This document shows, piece after piece, positions 34,328 to 42,679 of a stretch of 64,000 nucleotides of DNA (the first letter of the stretch is position 1; each line of letters opens with the position of its first letter). The notes beneath the pieces were generated by a model, which was given only the letters and a program-made list of their open reading frames with translations, did not search any database and had not been told where the DNA came from. The DNA is taken from positions 1,736,001 through 1,800,000 of the forward strand of contig NZ_CP143542.1 of NCBI RefSeq assembly GCF_046237605.1, given 5' to 3'. A program made the position numbers and the translations under genes. Source of the stretch: Paraperibacillus marinus. Lineage in GTDB: Bacteria > Bacillota > Bacilli > Bacillales > DSM-1321.

Positions 34328-36476
34328 AATGATTGGTGCTTCTTTTGTTCTTTCTGAAAGGCATCCACCAGTTCCATTCACCAAGCAATTTCATAAGGGA
34401 AGGAACCAGGAGCATCCTTATGATGGTCGCATCGATCAAAATGGCGATAGCAATCCCGACGCCTATCTGCTTGACAGGCATGACCCCGGTAAAAGCAAAA
34501 GCACCGGTAATGACAATCATGATCAGGGCTGCAGAAGTAATGATCTTGCTGGTGGAGCTGAGCCCCTGGACAGTCGCAAGGTCATTGTCTCCCGTTTTTT
34601 CGTATATTTCCTGAATGCGTGAAATGAGAAATACTTCATAATCCATGCTTAGGCCGAATACAAGACTGAATACAAATATTGGGAGCATCAAGGCAATGTC
34701 ACTTCCCTCCGGTGCTAAATGCCCCTCTTGGAACAGCCACACCAAAATGCCAAAGGTCGAAGTCAAACCCAATATATTCATAAGTATAGCTTTTAATGGA
34801 ATCACAATAGATTTAAATGCCGCCATCAGGATGAAGAAGGTAGATATCAGAATGATGGCAAATCCAATGCCCGCTTTTGCATAAATTTCATCAAATATTT
34901 CCTGATAAAATTTCACTCCGCCTCCGAAATGAAGAGGATACTCCCACTCGGCCCTGCTCCACTCCCTGATCCAATCCTTGGCCTTCGCAGACTTTTCCTC
35001 CTCGCTTAAATGAACGGTCAGGAGGAGATGTTCCCCCTTAATGAATTCCTCCCTAAAAGGTTTAACCTGATTGGCAAATCGGGAATCCTGCAGGACAGCA
35101 CCCAATTCCCTGCTTGAGTCAGTCCCGCTGACGCTATAGAGCGAATCGACCGATTCAACAATCGGGTCATCCTTCAAAGAGTCGATCAGCTTTTTCATGG
35201 ATGAAAGGCCATCCGGGTCCATCCAGTCCCCCGGCCGCTTTGCTGTCACATAAACAACACTTCCTTCATCAATATGGAAGGCATCCGATATCTTCTCCAT
35301 TGCCTGTCGTGATTCGTAGAGTTCCGGAAGAGCATCGACTTCTGGAATGGCCAGCCGCATACTGCCGGCAGGGAGAATTCCAATTGCCAGAATGGCAAGT
35401 GCGCCTCCACTAATCAGTACCGGATGCCTCATCACAAGCTTTGCGAATCTATTCCAGCCATTGCTGGGCTTATCATCACGCTTTTTCAGGATCCGCCATT
35501 TATTTATATTTTCACCCAGAATCATAAGAATTGAGGGCAGGAGGGTCAGAGCTGAAAGAACGGACACAATGACCACGACCATTCCCCCTATGGCTACTGT
35601 CTGGAAGATGGATATGTCAATCACCAGCATGGCGGCAAGCCCGATAAAAACACATAATGCTGAAAAGAGGATGGATTTCCCCGCAGTCCTTATGGTAGTC
35701 TTAATGGCTTGTCCCTTGTCCCCTGTAAGCAGCTCCTCGCGGAAACGATTAATGAAGAGGAGGGAAAAGTCTATGCTTAAAGAAAGACCGATCATGGGGA
35801 TGACATTTAATACGAAGACAGAAAGCTGTATTTCCCTGCCTAAAAAGTCCAGTATGCCAAATGAGATGGCAACTGTTATCGCTCCAATGATTATGGGGAC
35901 AATGGAGGCAGCCAGCGTTCCGAAGGCAAGGAGCAGGACAATGAGGGCTACAGGGAGACCAATAAGCTCAGCGCGTTTTAAATCATCCTGGCTTGCTTTG
36001 TTCATGTCATCAACGACAATCGGAGTGCCGGTCAAGGACACCCCCGGTTTACCTGCAAGTGTTTCCTGGAGCAGCTTTGTTTCTTTTCCCATTTCATCCT
36101 TGGTTTTGTTGAATTGAATGGAAGCATAAGCAATATCCGGTTTATACATTCCTTTGTCCTGAAGAGGGGAAAGAATGCTTTCATGAATACCGAGACTTTC
36201 TACTTCCCTGAGCCGGCTGGCTATCATTTTTTTAAAATCATTTTCAGACTGCCTGTCATTCCTTTCAAACAAAATCAGCACACTCGTGCTCGACCGCTTG
36301 AAGACAGTGTTCAATTCCTTTTCTACATCCTTGAATTCACCCTCTGTCTCGAAGCCGTCGCCCTTTAGATTAGAAGGGAGATCCAGAGCTGCAAATCCTA
36401 AGCCGCCCAGCAGGACTATCCAGCAGATGACGAGGAAAATCCGGTATTTCACTATGATGCGTCCGATAAAATTCAT
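34326..36476 (-). CDS. ydfJ: MMPL/RND-family membrane transporter (YdfJ-like)
   Basis: The 716-residue protein has the MMPL plan: a first helix (about 11-31), an extracellular domain (32-175), a bundle of six helices, a second external domain (about 370-535) and a second bundle. The family proton-relay pattern is visible in LSIDFSLLFINRFREEL and its partner FGLSMDYEVFLISRIQE. Relatives export lipids or drugs; B. subtilis YdfJ is the nearest I recall and is about the same length. AAGGAGA precedes the ATG. No neighbouring regulator is evident. Confidence 0.85.
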   Translation of the reverse strand: MNFIGRIIVKYRIFLVICWIVLLGGLGFAALDLPSNLKGDGFETEGEFKDVEKELNTVFKRSSTSVLILFERNDRQSENDFKKMIASRLREVESLGIHESILSPLQDKGMYKPDIAYASIQFNKTKDEMGKETKLLQETLAGKPGVSLTGTPIVVDDMNKASQDDLKRAELIGLPVALIVLLLAFGTLAASIVPIIIGAITVAISFGILDFLGREIQLSVFVLNVIPMIGLSLSIDFSLLFINRFREELLTGDKGQAIKTTIRTAGKSILFSALCVFIGLAAMLVIDISIFQTVAIGGMVVVIVSVLSALTLLPSILMILGENINKWRILKKRDDKPSNGWNRFAKLVMRHPVLISGGALAILAIGILPAGSMRLAIPEVDALPELYESRQAMEKISDAFHIDEGSVVYVTAKRPGDWMDPDGLSSMKKLIDSLKDDPIVESVDSLYSVSGTDSSRELGAVLQDSRFANQVKPFREEFIKGEHLLLTVHLSEEEKSAKAKDWIREWSRAEWEYPLHFGGGVKFYQEIFDEIYAKAGIGFAIILISTFFILMAAFKSIVIPLKAILMNILGLTSTFGILVWLFQEGHLAPEGSDIALMLPIFVFSLVFGLSMDYEVFLISRIQEIYEKTGDNDLATVQGLSSTSKIITSAALIMIVITGAFAFTGVMPVKQIGVGIAIAILIDATIIRMLLVPSLMKLLGEWNWWMPFRKNKRSTNH

Positions 36477-36626
36477 AAAGTGCTCTCCTTATAGTCCGTT
36501 TTCCAAAGTATATATGAATAATGTATAAAATACCCTTTTTTACATAAGCTAAATGCAATTATCCATAAAAAGCACAAAATAATCAGCAGCTAAAGATGCG
36601 CTGTCTGTAAACCGGGAGGAAGAAAG

Positions 36627-36827
36627 ATGTACGCCAAAAGGCAGCCTATTGAGCTGGAACCGATCATTGAAAGTACTGATGTTTATTCCTGTGAAGATAA
36701 TGGATGCAATGCATGGATGAGAAAGGAATTTGTCACTGACTCTTTAAACTGCCCGCTGTGCGGCAGCACGATGCTTGAGGAAGTGCGCGAGCTTCCGCAG
36801 ATGAAAAAAAGCTTTAATTTTTATTGA
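36627..36827 (+). CDS. ydjO: Cold-inducible zinc-ribbon protein YdjO
   Basis: The 66-residue protein has one zinc-binding site formed by YSCEDNGCNAWMR and LNCPLCGS (four Cys), and a basic C terminus. It matches YdjO, described as cold-induced in B. subtilis. GGGAGGAAG precedes the ATG, and a terminator follows the stop directly. Its molecular role is unknown. Confidence 0.85.
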   Translation: MYAKRQPIELEPIIESTDVYSCEDNGCNAWMRKEFVTDSLNCPLCGSTMLEEVRELPQMKKSFNFY

Positions 36828-36859
36828 AAAAGCCCGTATTCATGAGCGGGCTTTTTTTT
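36828..36859 (+). terminator. Terminator of ydjO
   Basis: A 9-bp stem (36828-36836 with 36847-36855) is followed by eight T residues. Confidence 0.88.
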
Positions 36860-36946
36860 CTTAGGATATTCAGAATTTGATATAAGGAATTCATTCAGTG
36901 CTATAATGGGAGACAGATAACAGTTTATTAATAAAGAGGGGAATTT

Positions 36947-37765
36947 ATGTTTGATTATCATGTACATACTGAGTTCTCGGCTGATTCTAAAATGCCGATG
37001 GAAACGGCCTGCAAGACAGCGCTCGAACAGGGAATAACCGAAATAGCCTTCACAGAGCATGTGGATTACTTCTATCCTGGAAGTGAGCTGGTTTGGGAAT
37101 TCGATTACTGTTCTTATGCGCAGAAGATAGATGCACTGAGAAAGGAATACGAGGGGAGACTGACCATATTAAAGGCTGTAGAAATGGGGCTCCACCCTTC
37201 TTCCTTTGCCCAAAGCAAAGACTTTACAGACACAAATGAGTTTGATTTCATTATCGGGTCGGTCCACATTGCCGGAGGGCTCGACCTTCATAATGGCGAT
37301 TTCTTCAAGGGTAAAACCCTTCATGAATCCCTCGAAGCTTATTTTGAGGATATGAACGCCTATGTTAAAGAGTATCAGGATTTCAATATTTTGGGCCATC
37401 TGACTCTTATTAAGAGATATCTGCATTTTGTCGATGCGGGCTGGAGAGATATAAAGTGGCATTCATACTTTGACATAATAGAAGATACTTTCAAACATTT
37501 GATTCACACAGGAAGGGGTATTGAGATCAATTTATCGGGCTTTCGGTATCGGATAGATGTCCCGCTTCCCAATCTCCCATTCGTCCAGTTATATAAACAA
37601 ACAGGCGGTGAGATCATCACAGTCGGCACAGATGCCCATTCTAAGCATTTTATAGGCAGGCATATGGAGGAAGCATATTCCATACTTAAAACAGCGGGAT
37701 TCCAATACATTGCATCCTACAGGGAAAGGAAGCCGGTCTTTCACAGGCTGGATACCGTCATTTAA
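36947..37765 (+). CDS. hisJ: Histidinol-phosphatase of the PHP family
   Basis: The 272-residue PHP-domain phosphoesterase converts histidinol phosphate to histidinol in histidine synthesis. Metal ligands are seen in FDYHVHTEFS (HxH), FTEHVDYF, VEMGLHP, GSVHI, GHLTLIKRY and GTDAHSKH. Length and pattern fit B. subtilis HisJ (YtvP, 268 residues), which like this gene lies apart from the his operon. GAGGGG precedes the ATG and a terminator follows. Confidence 0.88.
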   Translation: MFDYHVHTEFSADSKMPMETACKTALEQGITEIAFTEHVDYFYPGSELVWEFDYCSYAQKIDALRKEYEGRLTILKAVEMGLHPSSFAQSKDFTDTNEFDFIIGSVHIAGGLDLHNGDFFKGKTLHESLEAYFEDMNAYVKEYQDFNILGHLTLIKRYLHFVDAGWRDIKWHSYFDIIEDTFKHLIHTGRGIEINLSGFRYRIDVPLPNLPFVQLYKQTGGEIITVGTDAHSKHFIGRHMEEAYSILKTAGFQYIASYRERKPVFHRLDTVI

Positions 37766-37782
37766 GGGTAAAAAAAATAGAG

Positions 37783-37816
37783 AAAAGTCTGCCGTTATAA
37801 ATGGCAGACTTTTTTA
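37783..37816. terminator. Bidirectional terminator between hisJ and the insertase gene
   Basis: An 11-bp stem (37783-37793 with 37803-37813) is flanked by A residues left and T residues right, ending both converging genes. Confidence 0.87.
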
Positions 37817-37818
37817 AA

Positions 37819-38604
37819 TCATTTAACTGTTGTTATTCCTTCCTGGCTGGCAATGGGCACTTTTCTGTATAGTCTGCTGCCTAGCTCAGTCTGGAGCATC
37901 AGGAACAATCCGCCTGCCGACCAATAAAGCGGCAGGGCAGCAGGAGCATTAAAGGAAAACAGAAGGATCATTAGCGGAGACATGAGACCCATCATTTTCA
38001 TGGATTGCTGCTGTTCCTGCGGCATATTGCGAAGGGAAAGCCTGAATTGCAGAAAATAAATGACTGCCGCTGTGATAGCCAAAAGATGATCTGGGTGGCC
38101 AAGGCTGAACCATAGGAAAGAATGTGTCGCGATATGGTGTGACCCTTTAATCGCATAATAAAACCCGGTCAGGATCGGCATCTGAATCAGGATTGGAAGA
38201 CAGCCGATATTCAGCGGGTTAACTCCATGTTTTTGATAGAGCCCCATGATTTCCTTTTGATACTGCTTTTGCTTTTCAGGATCTTTGGTTTCTTTCAGTT
38301 TCTTCTGAATGGCTGTAAGCTCGGGCTTGAAAGCCTCCATTTTGTGTTTCATCTGATTCTGGGATTTCATCTGCTTCAGTGAAAGCGGCATAAGGGCCAG
38401 ACGGATGATCAGCGTCATACACAGGATACTGAGGCCATAACTTCCATGAAAGAAAACAGCAAGAAATTCAATGGCCGCTGACATGGGGTTTACAATAATA
38501 GAATGGAAGAACGAACCTCCTGAACCCGGGGAAGCAGAGCATCCCGTCAAGGTTAAAATCGCAAGGGCAAGAAGACTTAATGCAATAATGTACTTTTTAT
38601 TCAA
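37819..38604 (-). CDS. yqjG: YidC2-type membrane protein insertase (YqjG-like)
   Basis: The 261-residue protein has a lipoprotein signal (lipobox LTLTGCSAS, Cys22), then five membrane helices as in Oxa1/YidC insertases, with the conserved groove Arg in TLIIRLALMPL and a charged coiled loop (QKKLKETKDPEKQKQYQKE). It inserts membrane proteins with or without Sec. The start is TTG with a strong GAGGAGG, but that site is locked in a stem by the preceding gene. This arrangement and the neighbour identify it as the regulated second insertase, not SpoIIIJ. Confidence 0.88.
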   Translation of the reverse strand: MNKKYIIALSLLALAILTLTGCSASPGSGGSFFHSIIVNPMSAAIEFLAVFFHGSYGLSILCMTLIIRLALMPLSLKQMKSQNQMKHKMEAFKPELTAIQKKLKETKDPEKQKQYQKEIMGLYQKHGVNPLNIGCLPILIQMPILTGFYYAIKGSHHIATHSFLWFSLGHPDHLLAITAAVIYFLQFRLSLRNMPQEQQQSMKMMGLMSPLMILLFSFNAPAALPLYWSAGGLFLMLQTELGSRLYRKVPIASQEGITTVK

Positions 38605-38612
38605 TTTATTTT

Positions 38613-38650
38613 CCTCCTCGTATGAATCTTGTTAAATTGCTACGAGAAGG
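38613..38650 (-). promoter_or_regulatory. Stem-loop hiding the insertase Shine-Dalgarno
   Basis: On the minus strand a fully paired 10-bp stem (one U-G pair) joins 38641-38650 with 38613-38622 across an 18-base loop. The first arm is coding sequence for residues 89-92 of the upstream small gene; the second arm contains GAGGAGG of the insertase gene. A ribosome stopped near the end of the small gene would open it, the same logic as mifM-yqjG in B. subtilis. Confidence 0.85.
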
Positions 38651-38916
38651 GAATCTGGCTTATCAGCATCCAGATGGCCGGCTTTTCTTCTAATGATGCC
38701 AATCATCCGGACAATAGGGATGAAGCAGCTATGGGAAGTCTGCCGGCAGAAAGAAGCAGGTGAATCCTTAGCAGAAAACGCCTCACTTTTATGGATGCGG
38801 TGAAACTCTCCGGAAAGGCAGAGTGCTGTAAATGGAAGAATAAGTGTAATTAAGAACCCTGCCCAGATCGCCGTTTTCAGCAGATGAATATCAATCTCCA
38901 ATAAGCTTTCCAGCAT
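38632..38916 (-). CDS. MifM-like arrest peptide sensing membrane insertion
   Basis: The 94-residue product lies directly upstream of the insertase gene. It has one membrane helix (about 14-34) and a polar C-terminal half ending RMIGIIRRKAG-HLDADKPDSLL. B. subtilis MifM is 95 residues with one helix and an arrest region that, as I recall, has RI at 69-70, WI at 73-74, Met80 and an acid cluster at 85-88. Here R70-M71, I74-I75 and acidic D83, D85, D88 fall one position later. Overall identity looks low, so this is a diverged relative or an analog. GGAGGGGAGG precedes the ATG. Confidence 0.75.
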   Translation of the reverse strand: MLESLLEIDIHLLKTAIWAGFLITLILPFTALCLSGEFHRIHKSEAFSAKDSPASFCRQTSHSCFIPIVRMIGIIRRKAGHLDADKPDSLLVAI

Positions 38917-39023
38917 TGCACTGCCTCCCCTCCGAATAAATATATTTCTATTTTACCATGGATGATTCCATACCTCCATGGGTGGAAGAACCTGTAATGA
39001 CCAAGAGAGCCGTGAAGGCGGCT

Positions 39024-39164
39024 CTACTTATTTTCCTGCTCCTTATTATATTGCCGGGCTAGCAGCTCCTTGGTTTCGTTATAACTCAGACCGGAATTTT
39101 TATTCAAACGCTTCACTTCTTCTATATCCGTTCCAGCCTTTGTAAATTCAGTCCCTTTTTTCAT
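39024..39164 (-). CDS. Small gamma-SASP-like spore protein
   Basis: The 46-residue product begins MKKGTEFTKAGTDIEEVKRLN and ends in basic and polar residues. The GTEF(x)nTDxxxVxxxN pattern is that of gamma-type small acid-soluble spore proteins, amino-acid stores degraded at germination; TEF is also the usual GPR protease cut site. Typical gamma-SASPs have two or more repeats, this has one. AGGAGG lies ten bases upstream, inside the end of the preceding gene, so the pair is co-transcribed. A small hairpin overlaps the stop. Confidence 0.6.
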   Translation of the reverse strand: MKKGTEFTKAGTDIEEVKRLNKNSGLSYNETKELLARQYNKEQENK

Positions 39165-39178
39165 AGGCGGATGTCCTC

Positions 39179-39358
39179 CTATAAGTTTTCATTTTGCTGT
39201 CCCGCTTCTTTCTCTGCGATGATGGCGTTGGCTGATTCATGTTCTTTATGCTGATCGACAGAATCACCAGGGTAGTACCTGGAGGGATCTGAGCCGATTA
39301 CAGGGTCTTTTTTTGCCGGCACTTGTGTATGGTTAGAAGCTGTGCTGCCAGTATCCAT
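39179..39358 (-). CDS. Small hydrophilic protein preceding the SASP-like gene
   Basis: The 59-residue frame (MDTGSTASNHTQVPAKK ... GQQNENL) has AGGAGTGATAGG before its ATG and ends within the ribosome site of the next gene. It is polar, rich in Asp, His, Gln and Glu, without membrane parts. I recognise no family; position next to the SASP-like gene hints at a spore role. Confidence 0.55.
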   Translation of the reverse strand: MDTGSTASNHTQVPAKKDPVIGSDPSRYYPGDSVDQHKEHESANAIIAEKEAGQQNENL

Positions 39359-39433
39359 CCTATCACTCCTTTTTTATGATAGGATGCCAAAATAGTCACC
39401 ATTTATACGAGAAGATTTGGGGGATAGAACTCT

Positions 39434-40672
39434 TTACCGTAATCGAAGATAAATTTTATTTGTGATTTTCCTGCCTTCCAACTTAATTGCCACAATAAGA
39501 AAGGAAAAAGCGGACCCGAAACGTATCATGGAAATGATATTCATGGCCGCATGCATTCCGGCCTGATTTAAGATGAATACGCCAAGCTGTGGTGCAATGA
39601 AACCTATAATGGATAGAAAAAAATTGTAATTTGCGATATAGCTGGTTCTGTTTTTCTCTGGGGAAGCCTTTAGCAACTGATTGAATAATAGCAAATTGGT
39701 GCCTGCTACGAATATTCCTGTCCAGAAATTGACTGCCGTAATCCAGAGTAAATTGGTTGAAACCATATTCAATGCAGGGGCAGTCGCCATGCCGGCAGCC
39801 GCTGCAAAAAGAATCATACTGTTTCCGTATTTATCTGCATACTTAGCCCACCATTTAATGCTGAGTATCTGGGCTGCCTGATTAGTGACACCGAAAATGC
39901 TCAGCCAAAGGGCAGTCGCGTGGGCGTCTTTTATCTGGTAAATGCTGAATAGGGACCATGCCATCTGAGCTGAAAAATTATACAGAAGTGCGCAGATTAA
40001 AAAGGCCGTATACGGTTTATGCTTGAAGACTTCGAGGGAAATCTTCCGTTTGGGTTTGTCCTCTTTTTTATAACTGACTTGTTTGTCTTCCTTATGCCTG
40101 GCTAAAAAGTATACCTCTGCCAGTGCAAAGGCAAAACCTGCGAGTAATAAAACCTGGTATGGAAACGAATTTTCCTTGCTGTATTGTTCAAGATAAAAAC
40201 CTGTTCCAAAAGTCACGATGAGGGCAGCTATGTTATTCACTCTATTACGTGTACTGAAGAAATCCCCTCTACGTTTTTCGGGGATGATTTCTCCTATCAT
40301 TGTCTGCCAGGACAAATTAGCGAGGGCGCCTGGGAAATTTAAGATGGCTATCAGGAAGACCAGCAGCCAGGGTGAAAGCGAATCCGGGAAAAATGGGACA
40401 AAAAAGATGAGCATAAATAAAAACCTGGTGGCAAAAGTAGAGGCGACAGTGAAGGTTTTCTTGCTTTTTACGCGGTTCAGCCACATGGCCCCTGGAATAA
40501 GGGCTACCATGCCGATGATGGATGGAAGTGAAGTGATCAATCCCATCTGCTGATTGCTTGCGCCTAGAACACCTAAAGCGAGTAAGGGGATATAGCCATT
40601 TACTGCATTGACTGAAACGGTTTGTGCCAGTCCGCTGTATATGCTGGCTATTTCATTTTTTGATAATTTCAA
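39434..40672 (-). CDS. MFS transporter of unknown substrate
   Basis: The product has about twelve hydrophobic helices; after the fourth comes FPGALANLSWQTMIGEIIPEKRRGDFFSTRNR, a conserved cytoplasmic loop of a MFS group without classical motif A, and a charged central loop (KEDKQVSYKKEDKPKRK). I start at TTG 40672 (412 residues), ten bases after GAGGAG; the ATG at 40690 lacks a ribosome site. It stands alone. Substrate cannot be read from the sequence. Confidence 0.75.
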   Translation of the reverse strand: MKLSKNEIASIYSGLAQTVSVNAVNGYIPLLALGVLGASNQQMGLITSLPSIIGMVALIPGAMWLNRVKSKKTFTVASTFATRFLFMLIFFVPFFPDSLSPWLLVFLIAILNFPGALANLSWQTMIGEIIPEKRRGDFFSTRNRVNNIAALIVTFGTGFYLEQYSKENSFPYQVLLLAGFAFALAEVYFLARHKEDKQVSYKKEDKPKRKISLEVFKHKPYTAFLICALLYNFSAQMAWSLFSIYQIKDAHATALWLSIFGVTNQAAQILSIKWWAKYADKYGNSMILFAAAAGMATAPALNMVSTNLLWITAVNFWTGIFVAGTNLLLFNQLLKASPEKNRTSYIANYNFFLSIIGFIAPQLGVFILNQAGMHAAMNIISMIRFGSAFSFLIVAIKLEGRKITNKIYLRLR

Positions 40673-40889
40673 GTAATACGAACTCCTCATGTTTTTTTAT
40701 TTTCCGAAAGTGATTGTAAAACTTTGCTTCTCCAATTACAAGAGTGCATCGAAAAAACAGGTAAATATACATAAGTGCCTGGATATGAAACGGCCTGTGA
40801 CTAAAAAAGTCCCAGGCCGTTAAAAGGACTGACAGTTCCTTTTAAATATATTGTGGTTCTGGCAGGCTGGAGACTGTGTTTAATTCTAA

Positions 40890-41141
40890 TCAGAAGAAAG
40901 AATCTTCATCAATCAGCTGGCGATATGCCTCCTCTGCTGATTCCTGTGTTGAAAATAAGGCATCATCGTCTTCAATAACATGGAAGGTTTCATTCAGAAA
41001 TAACGCCAATTCATTTGGATTATGAGGATGCGCTACAATTTCCGCCGTCCTGATATTGGAAACAGAAGGCACATGAGGATTATTGTATATAACAAAAACC
41101 TCATCCCCTGCGGAAAGTTCGTCCCGGTTCACGGTACTCAT
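40890..41141 (-). CDS. splA: SplA-like regulator
   Basis: The 83-residue protein has the pattern I recall for SplA (GDEVFVIYNNPHVPSVSNI, VAHPHNPNELALFLNETFHVI, ESAEEAYRQL). SplA is a TRAP-related negative regulator of the spore photoproduct lyase gene splB in Bacillus, where the genes form splAB. Here no splB adjoins it: the next gene on the strand is an MFS transporter. AGGGGTG precedes ATG 41141. Two hairpins (40790-40820 and 40822-40843) lie downstream, neither with a strong T tail. Confidence 0.65.
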   Translation of the reverse strand: MSTVNRDELSAGDEVFVIYNNPHVPSVSNIRTAEIVAHPHNPNELALFLNETFHVIEDDDALFSTQESAEEAYRQLIDEDSFF

Positions 41142-41487
41142 CAAAACACCCCTTTCGATTCATATTGATAACCATATTAGTTTGTGTACAGGACGGGATA
41201 ATTATAAAAGGCTCTTTTCTAATGGTTTTTAATTTCCGAAGGTCAGTCAGGAGAATACACTCATACAAAGATGCGTCGAGTAATTACAATCACATAAATA
41301 TTCCTATTTGATCAACTACTATAGCAAAAGGTACATAATAGAAGATTCTTATATCCTTCAGATTAGAAATAGAGAGTCATTAGCTGCCATTTACTGCTTT
41401 ATTGCTCTGGTATCGTAATGGAGGGTCCCGGTTTAATATGTAGAAAAAATCCAGGGGTCTTTCGGAAAGGATCTATTTTAAAAGTGG
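41142..41487. other. A+T-rich gap without a recognised gene
   Basis: This 346-base stretch has no frame with a ribosome site, no tRNA-like fold and no clear terminator. It separates splA from the repeat region. Confidence 0.5.
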
Positions 41488-41742
41488 TTATTTTCTGATG
41501 AGTTTTGTGAGGTAACTTTGCTTACCCCCGCTAATCAGCAAGTCTTCTTTCGCTAAACGCATAAGGGCGACTAGGCTTTTGTCTTCTTTCGCGTCCGCAT
41601 AAGTGCGACTAAGCTTCTGTCTTCGCTTGCGCTCGCCAATCAGCAAGTCTTCTTTCGCTAACGCATAAGTGCGACTAAGCTTCTGTCTTCGCTTGCGCTC
41701 GCCAATCAGCAAGTCTTCTTTATCGGTTTTTCTGCGTGCCAT
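41488..41742 (-). repeat. 66-bp tandem repeat with an open but doubtful frame
   Basis: Two nearly exact 66-bp units begin at 41596 and 41662; a diverged unit lies at 41531-41595. Because 66 is a multiple of three, an 84-codon minus-strand frame stays open, reading KEDLLIGERKRRQKLSRTYA in each unit. It is highly basic, lacks a good ribosome site and probably is not a gene. I recall similar units scattered in other Bacillus genomes, so this is more likely a dispersed repeat of unknown role. Confidence 0.75.
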
Positions 41743-41792
41743 ATTAGCAACCGCTTTAAATCAAGTCCCTGAACATTGAGCTATAAATAAGT

Positions 41793-41873
41793 TTTCCTTG
41801 GCAGGCACCGCTTACCGCTTTTCCATGCAGAAGCAGGGCCCTCCCCGCGAAGGTAGAGTGCCTGCCGAGGAAA
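41793..41873. repeat. 81-bp palindromic element
   Basis: A 16-bp inverted repeat (41793-41808 with 41858-41873, one T-G mismatch) bounds a 49-base G+C-rich centre. It has no T tail and no gene just upstream that it would end. It looks like a dispersed REP- or bcr-like element and lies 50 bases from the tandem repeat. The frame 41798-41998 that crosses it is not convincing. Confidence 0.65.
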
Positions 41874-42031
41874 TCAACTTTCTTGTTCAGCAGCAATGTA
41901 TGGGAAAACGGCCTTCAGGTAAAAAGACCGCTGTTTTTATCCAGGCAGGTCGCTCATACGTTTATATTTATAACAAGAAGGGAAACTTACTCATATAGCA
42001 ATTATATTAGATATTGAAAGGAAGACGGACT

Positions 42032-42184
42032 ATGCTTTGGACTCTTATTGGTATACTGCTTGTGCTTTGGATATTGGGTTTGGTATTTAAAGTGGCTGGC
42101 GGCTTGATTCACATCCTTCTTGTTATTGCGGCAATTGTCTTTATAGTGAAATTCATAGCAGGCAGAGGCAGAGGCAGGATGTAG
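42032..42184 (+). CDS. Lmo0937-family small membrane protein
   Basis: The 50-residue product (MLWTLIGILLVLWILG ... VKFIAGRGRGRM) has two membrane helices and the pattern of the lmo0937 family (DUF5670), small envelope proteins of unknown role common in Firmicutes and often stress-induced. AAAGGA precedes the ATG and a strong terminator follows. Confidence 0.8.
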   Translation: MLWTLIGILLVLWILGLVFKVAGGLIHILLVIAAIVFIVKFIAGRGRGRM

Positions 42185-42189
42185 TGTCC

Positions 42190-42235
42190 AACCGGTTCAT
42201 CCTGAAGGTTTCCTCGGGATGAACCGGTTTTTTTA
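42190..42235 (+). terminator. Terminator of the lmo0937-family gene
   Basis: A 13-bp stem (42190-42202 with 42217-42229) is followed by seven T residues. Confidence 0.88.
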
Positions 42236-42679
42236 TTTATAATCCAGCAATAGCTTGGACTTAAACATGAAATAATGGGAAGGATGTTAATTTCATTATA
42301 AAAGCCGGCTTTCCATTTATCTCCTCATGATGACAATTCCCCCCATTATATTTCAAAATGATTTCAAGACAGATCTAACTTCAAAGTGTCTGACCGGTGC
42401 TTTTTTTTATGGGCAGGAGCAGGAGAGAATACACGGCGGATTCCTGATAGGGCAAAGAAAAATAAAGAAAATCAGGTGTCTTTTCAAAGAGGAGATTGAG
42501 TGCGGAATCTGCCTTACAACCAGGTAAAAATATCAGAATATTCAGACAATATGTAAAGTGAGCGTCATATTTATGTCATGAAAGTCATTCAATTTATATC
42601 TCCCTGTTCTTTATAACGCTCTTTTATCTGTTATGATAGATGACATTAGCGAACAAAGAAGCACTAGGGAGGAATACAT
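42236..42679. other. Gap upstream of the LysM/3D-domain gene
   Basis: No supported gene lies here; a 66-codon frame (42327-42527) lacks a ribosome site. TGTAAA-GTGAG-CGTCAT at 42554-42570 partly resembles the tandem TGTWAH sites of the cell-wall regulator WalR, which controls yocH in B. subtilis; the second half-site has two mismatches. TATGAT near 42633 may be a -10 box. Confidence 0.35.

Noticed and set aside
35347..36117. 256-codon plus-strand frame opposite the MMPL gene
   Set aside because: Antisense to a clear transporter gene, with biased composition typical of a complementary shadow of hydrophobic codons.
41488..41742. CRISPR array
   Set aside because: The repeats are directly adjacent 66-bp units without unique spacers and without cas genes nearby.
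41488..41742. 84-residue basic protein gene
   Set aside because: The frame stays open only because the repeat unit is a multiple of three; the ribosome site is poor and the sequence is a repeated heptad-free basic string.
42327..42527. 66-codon frame before the LysM/3D-domain gene
   Set aside because: No ribosome site, no familiar motif, and the flanks look like a promoter region.
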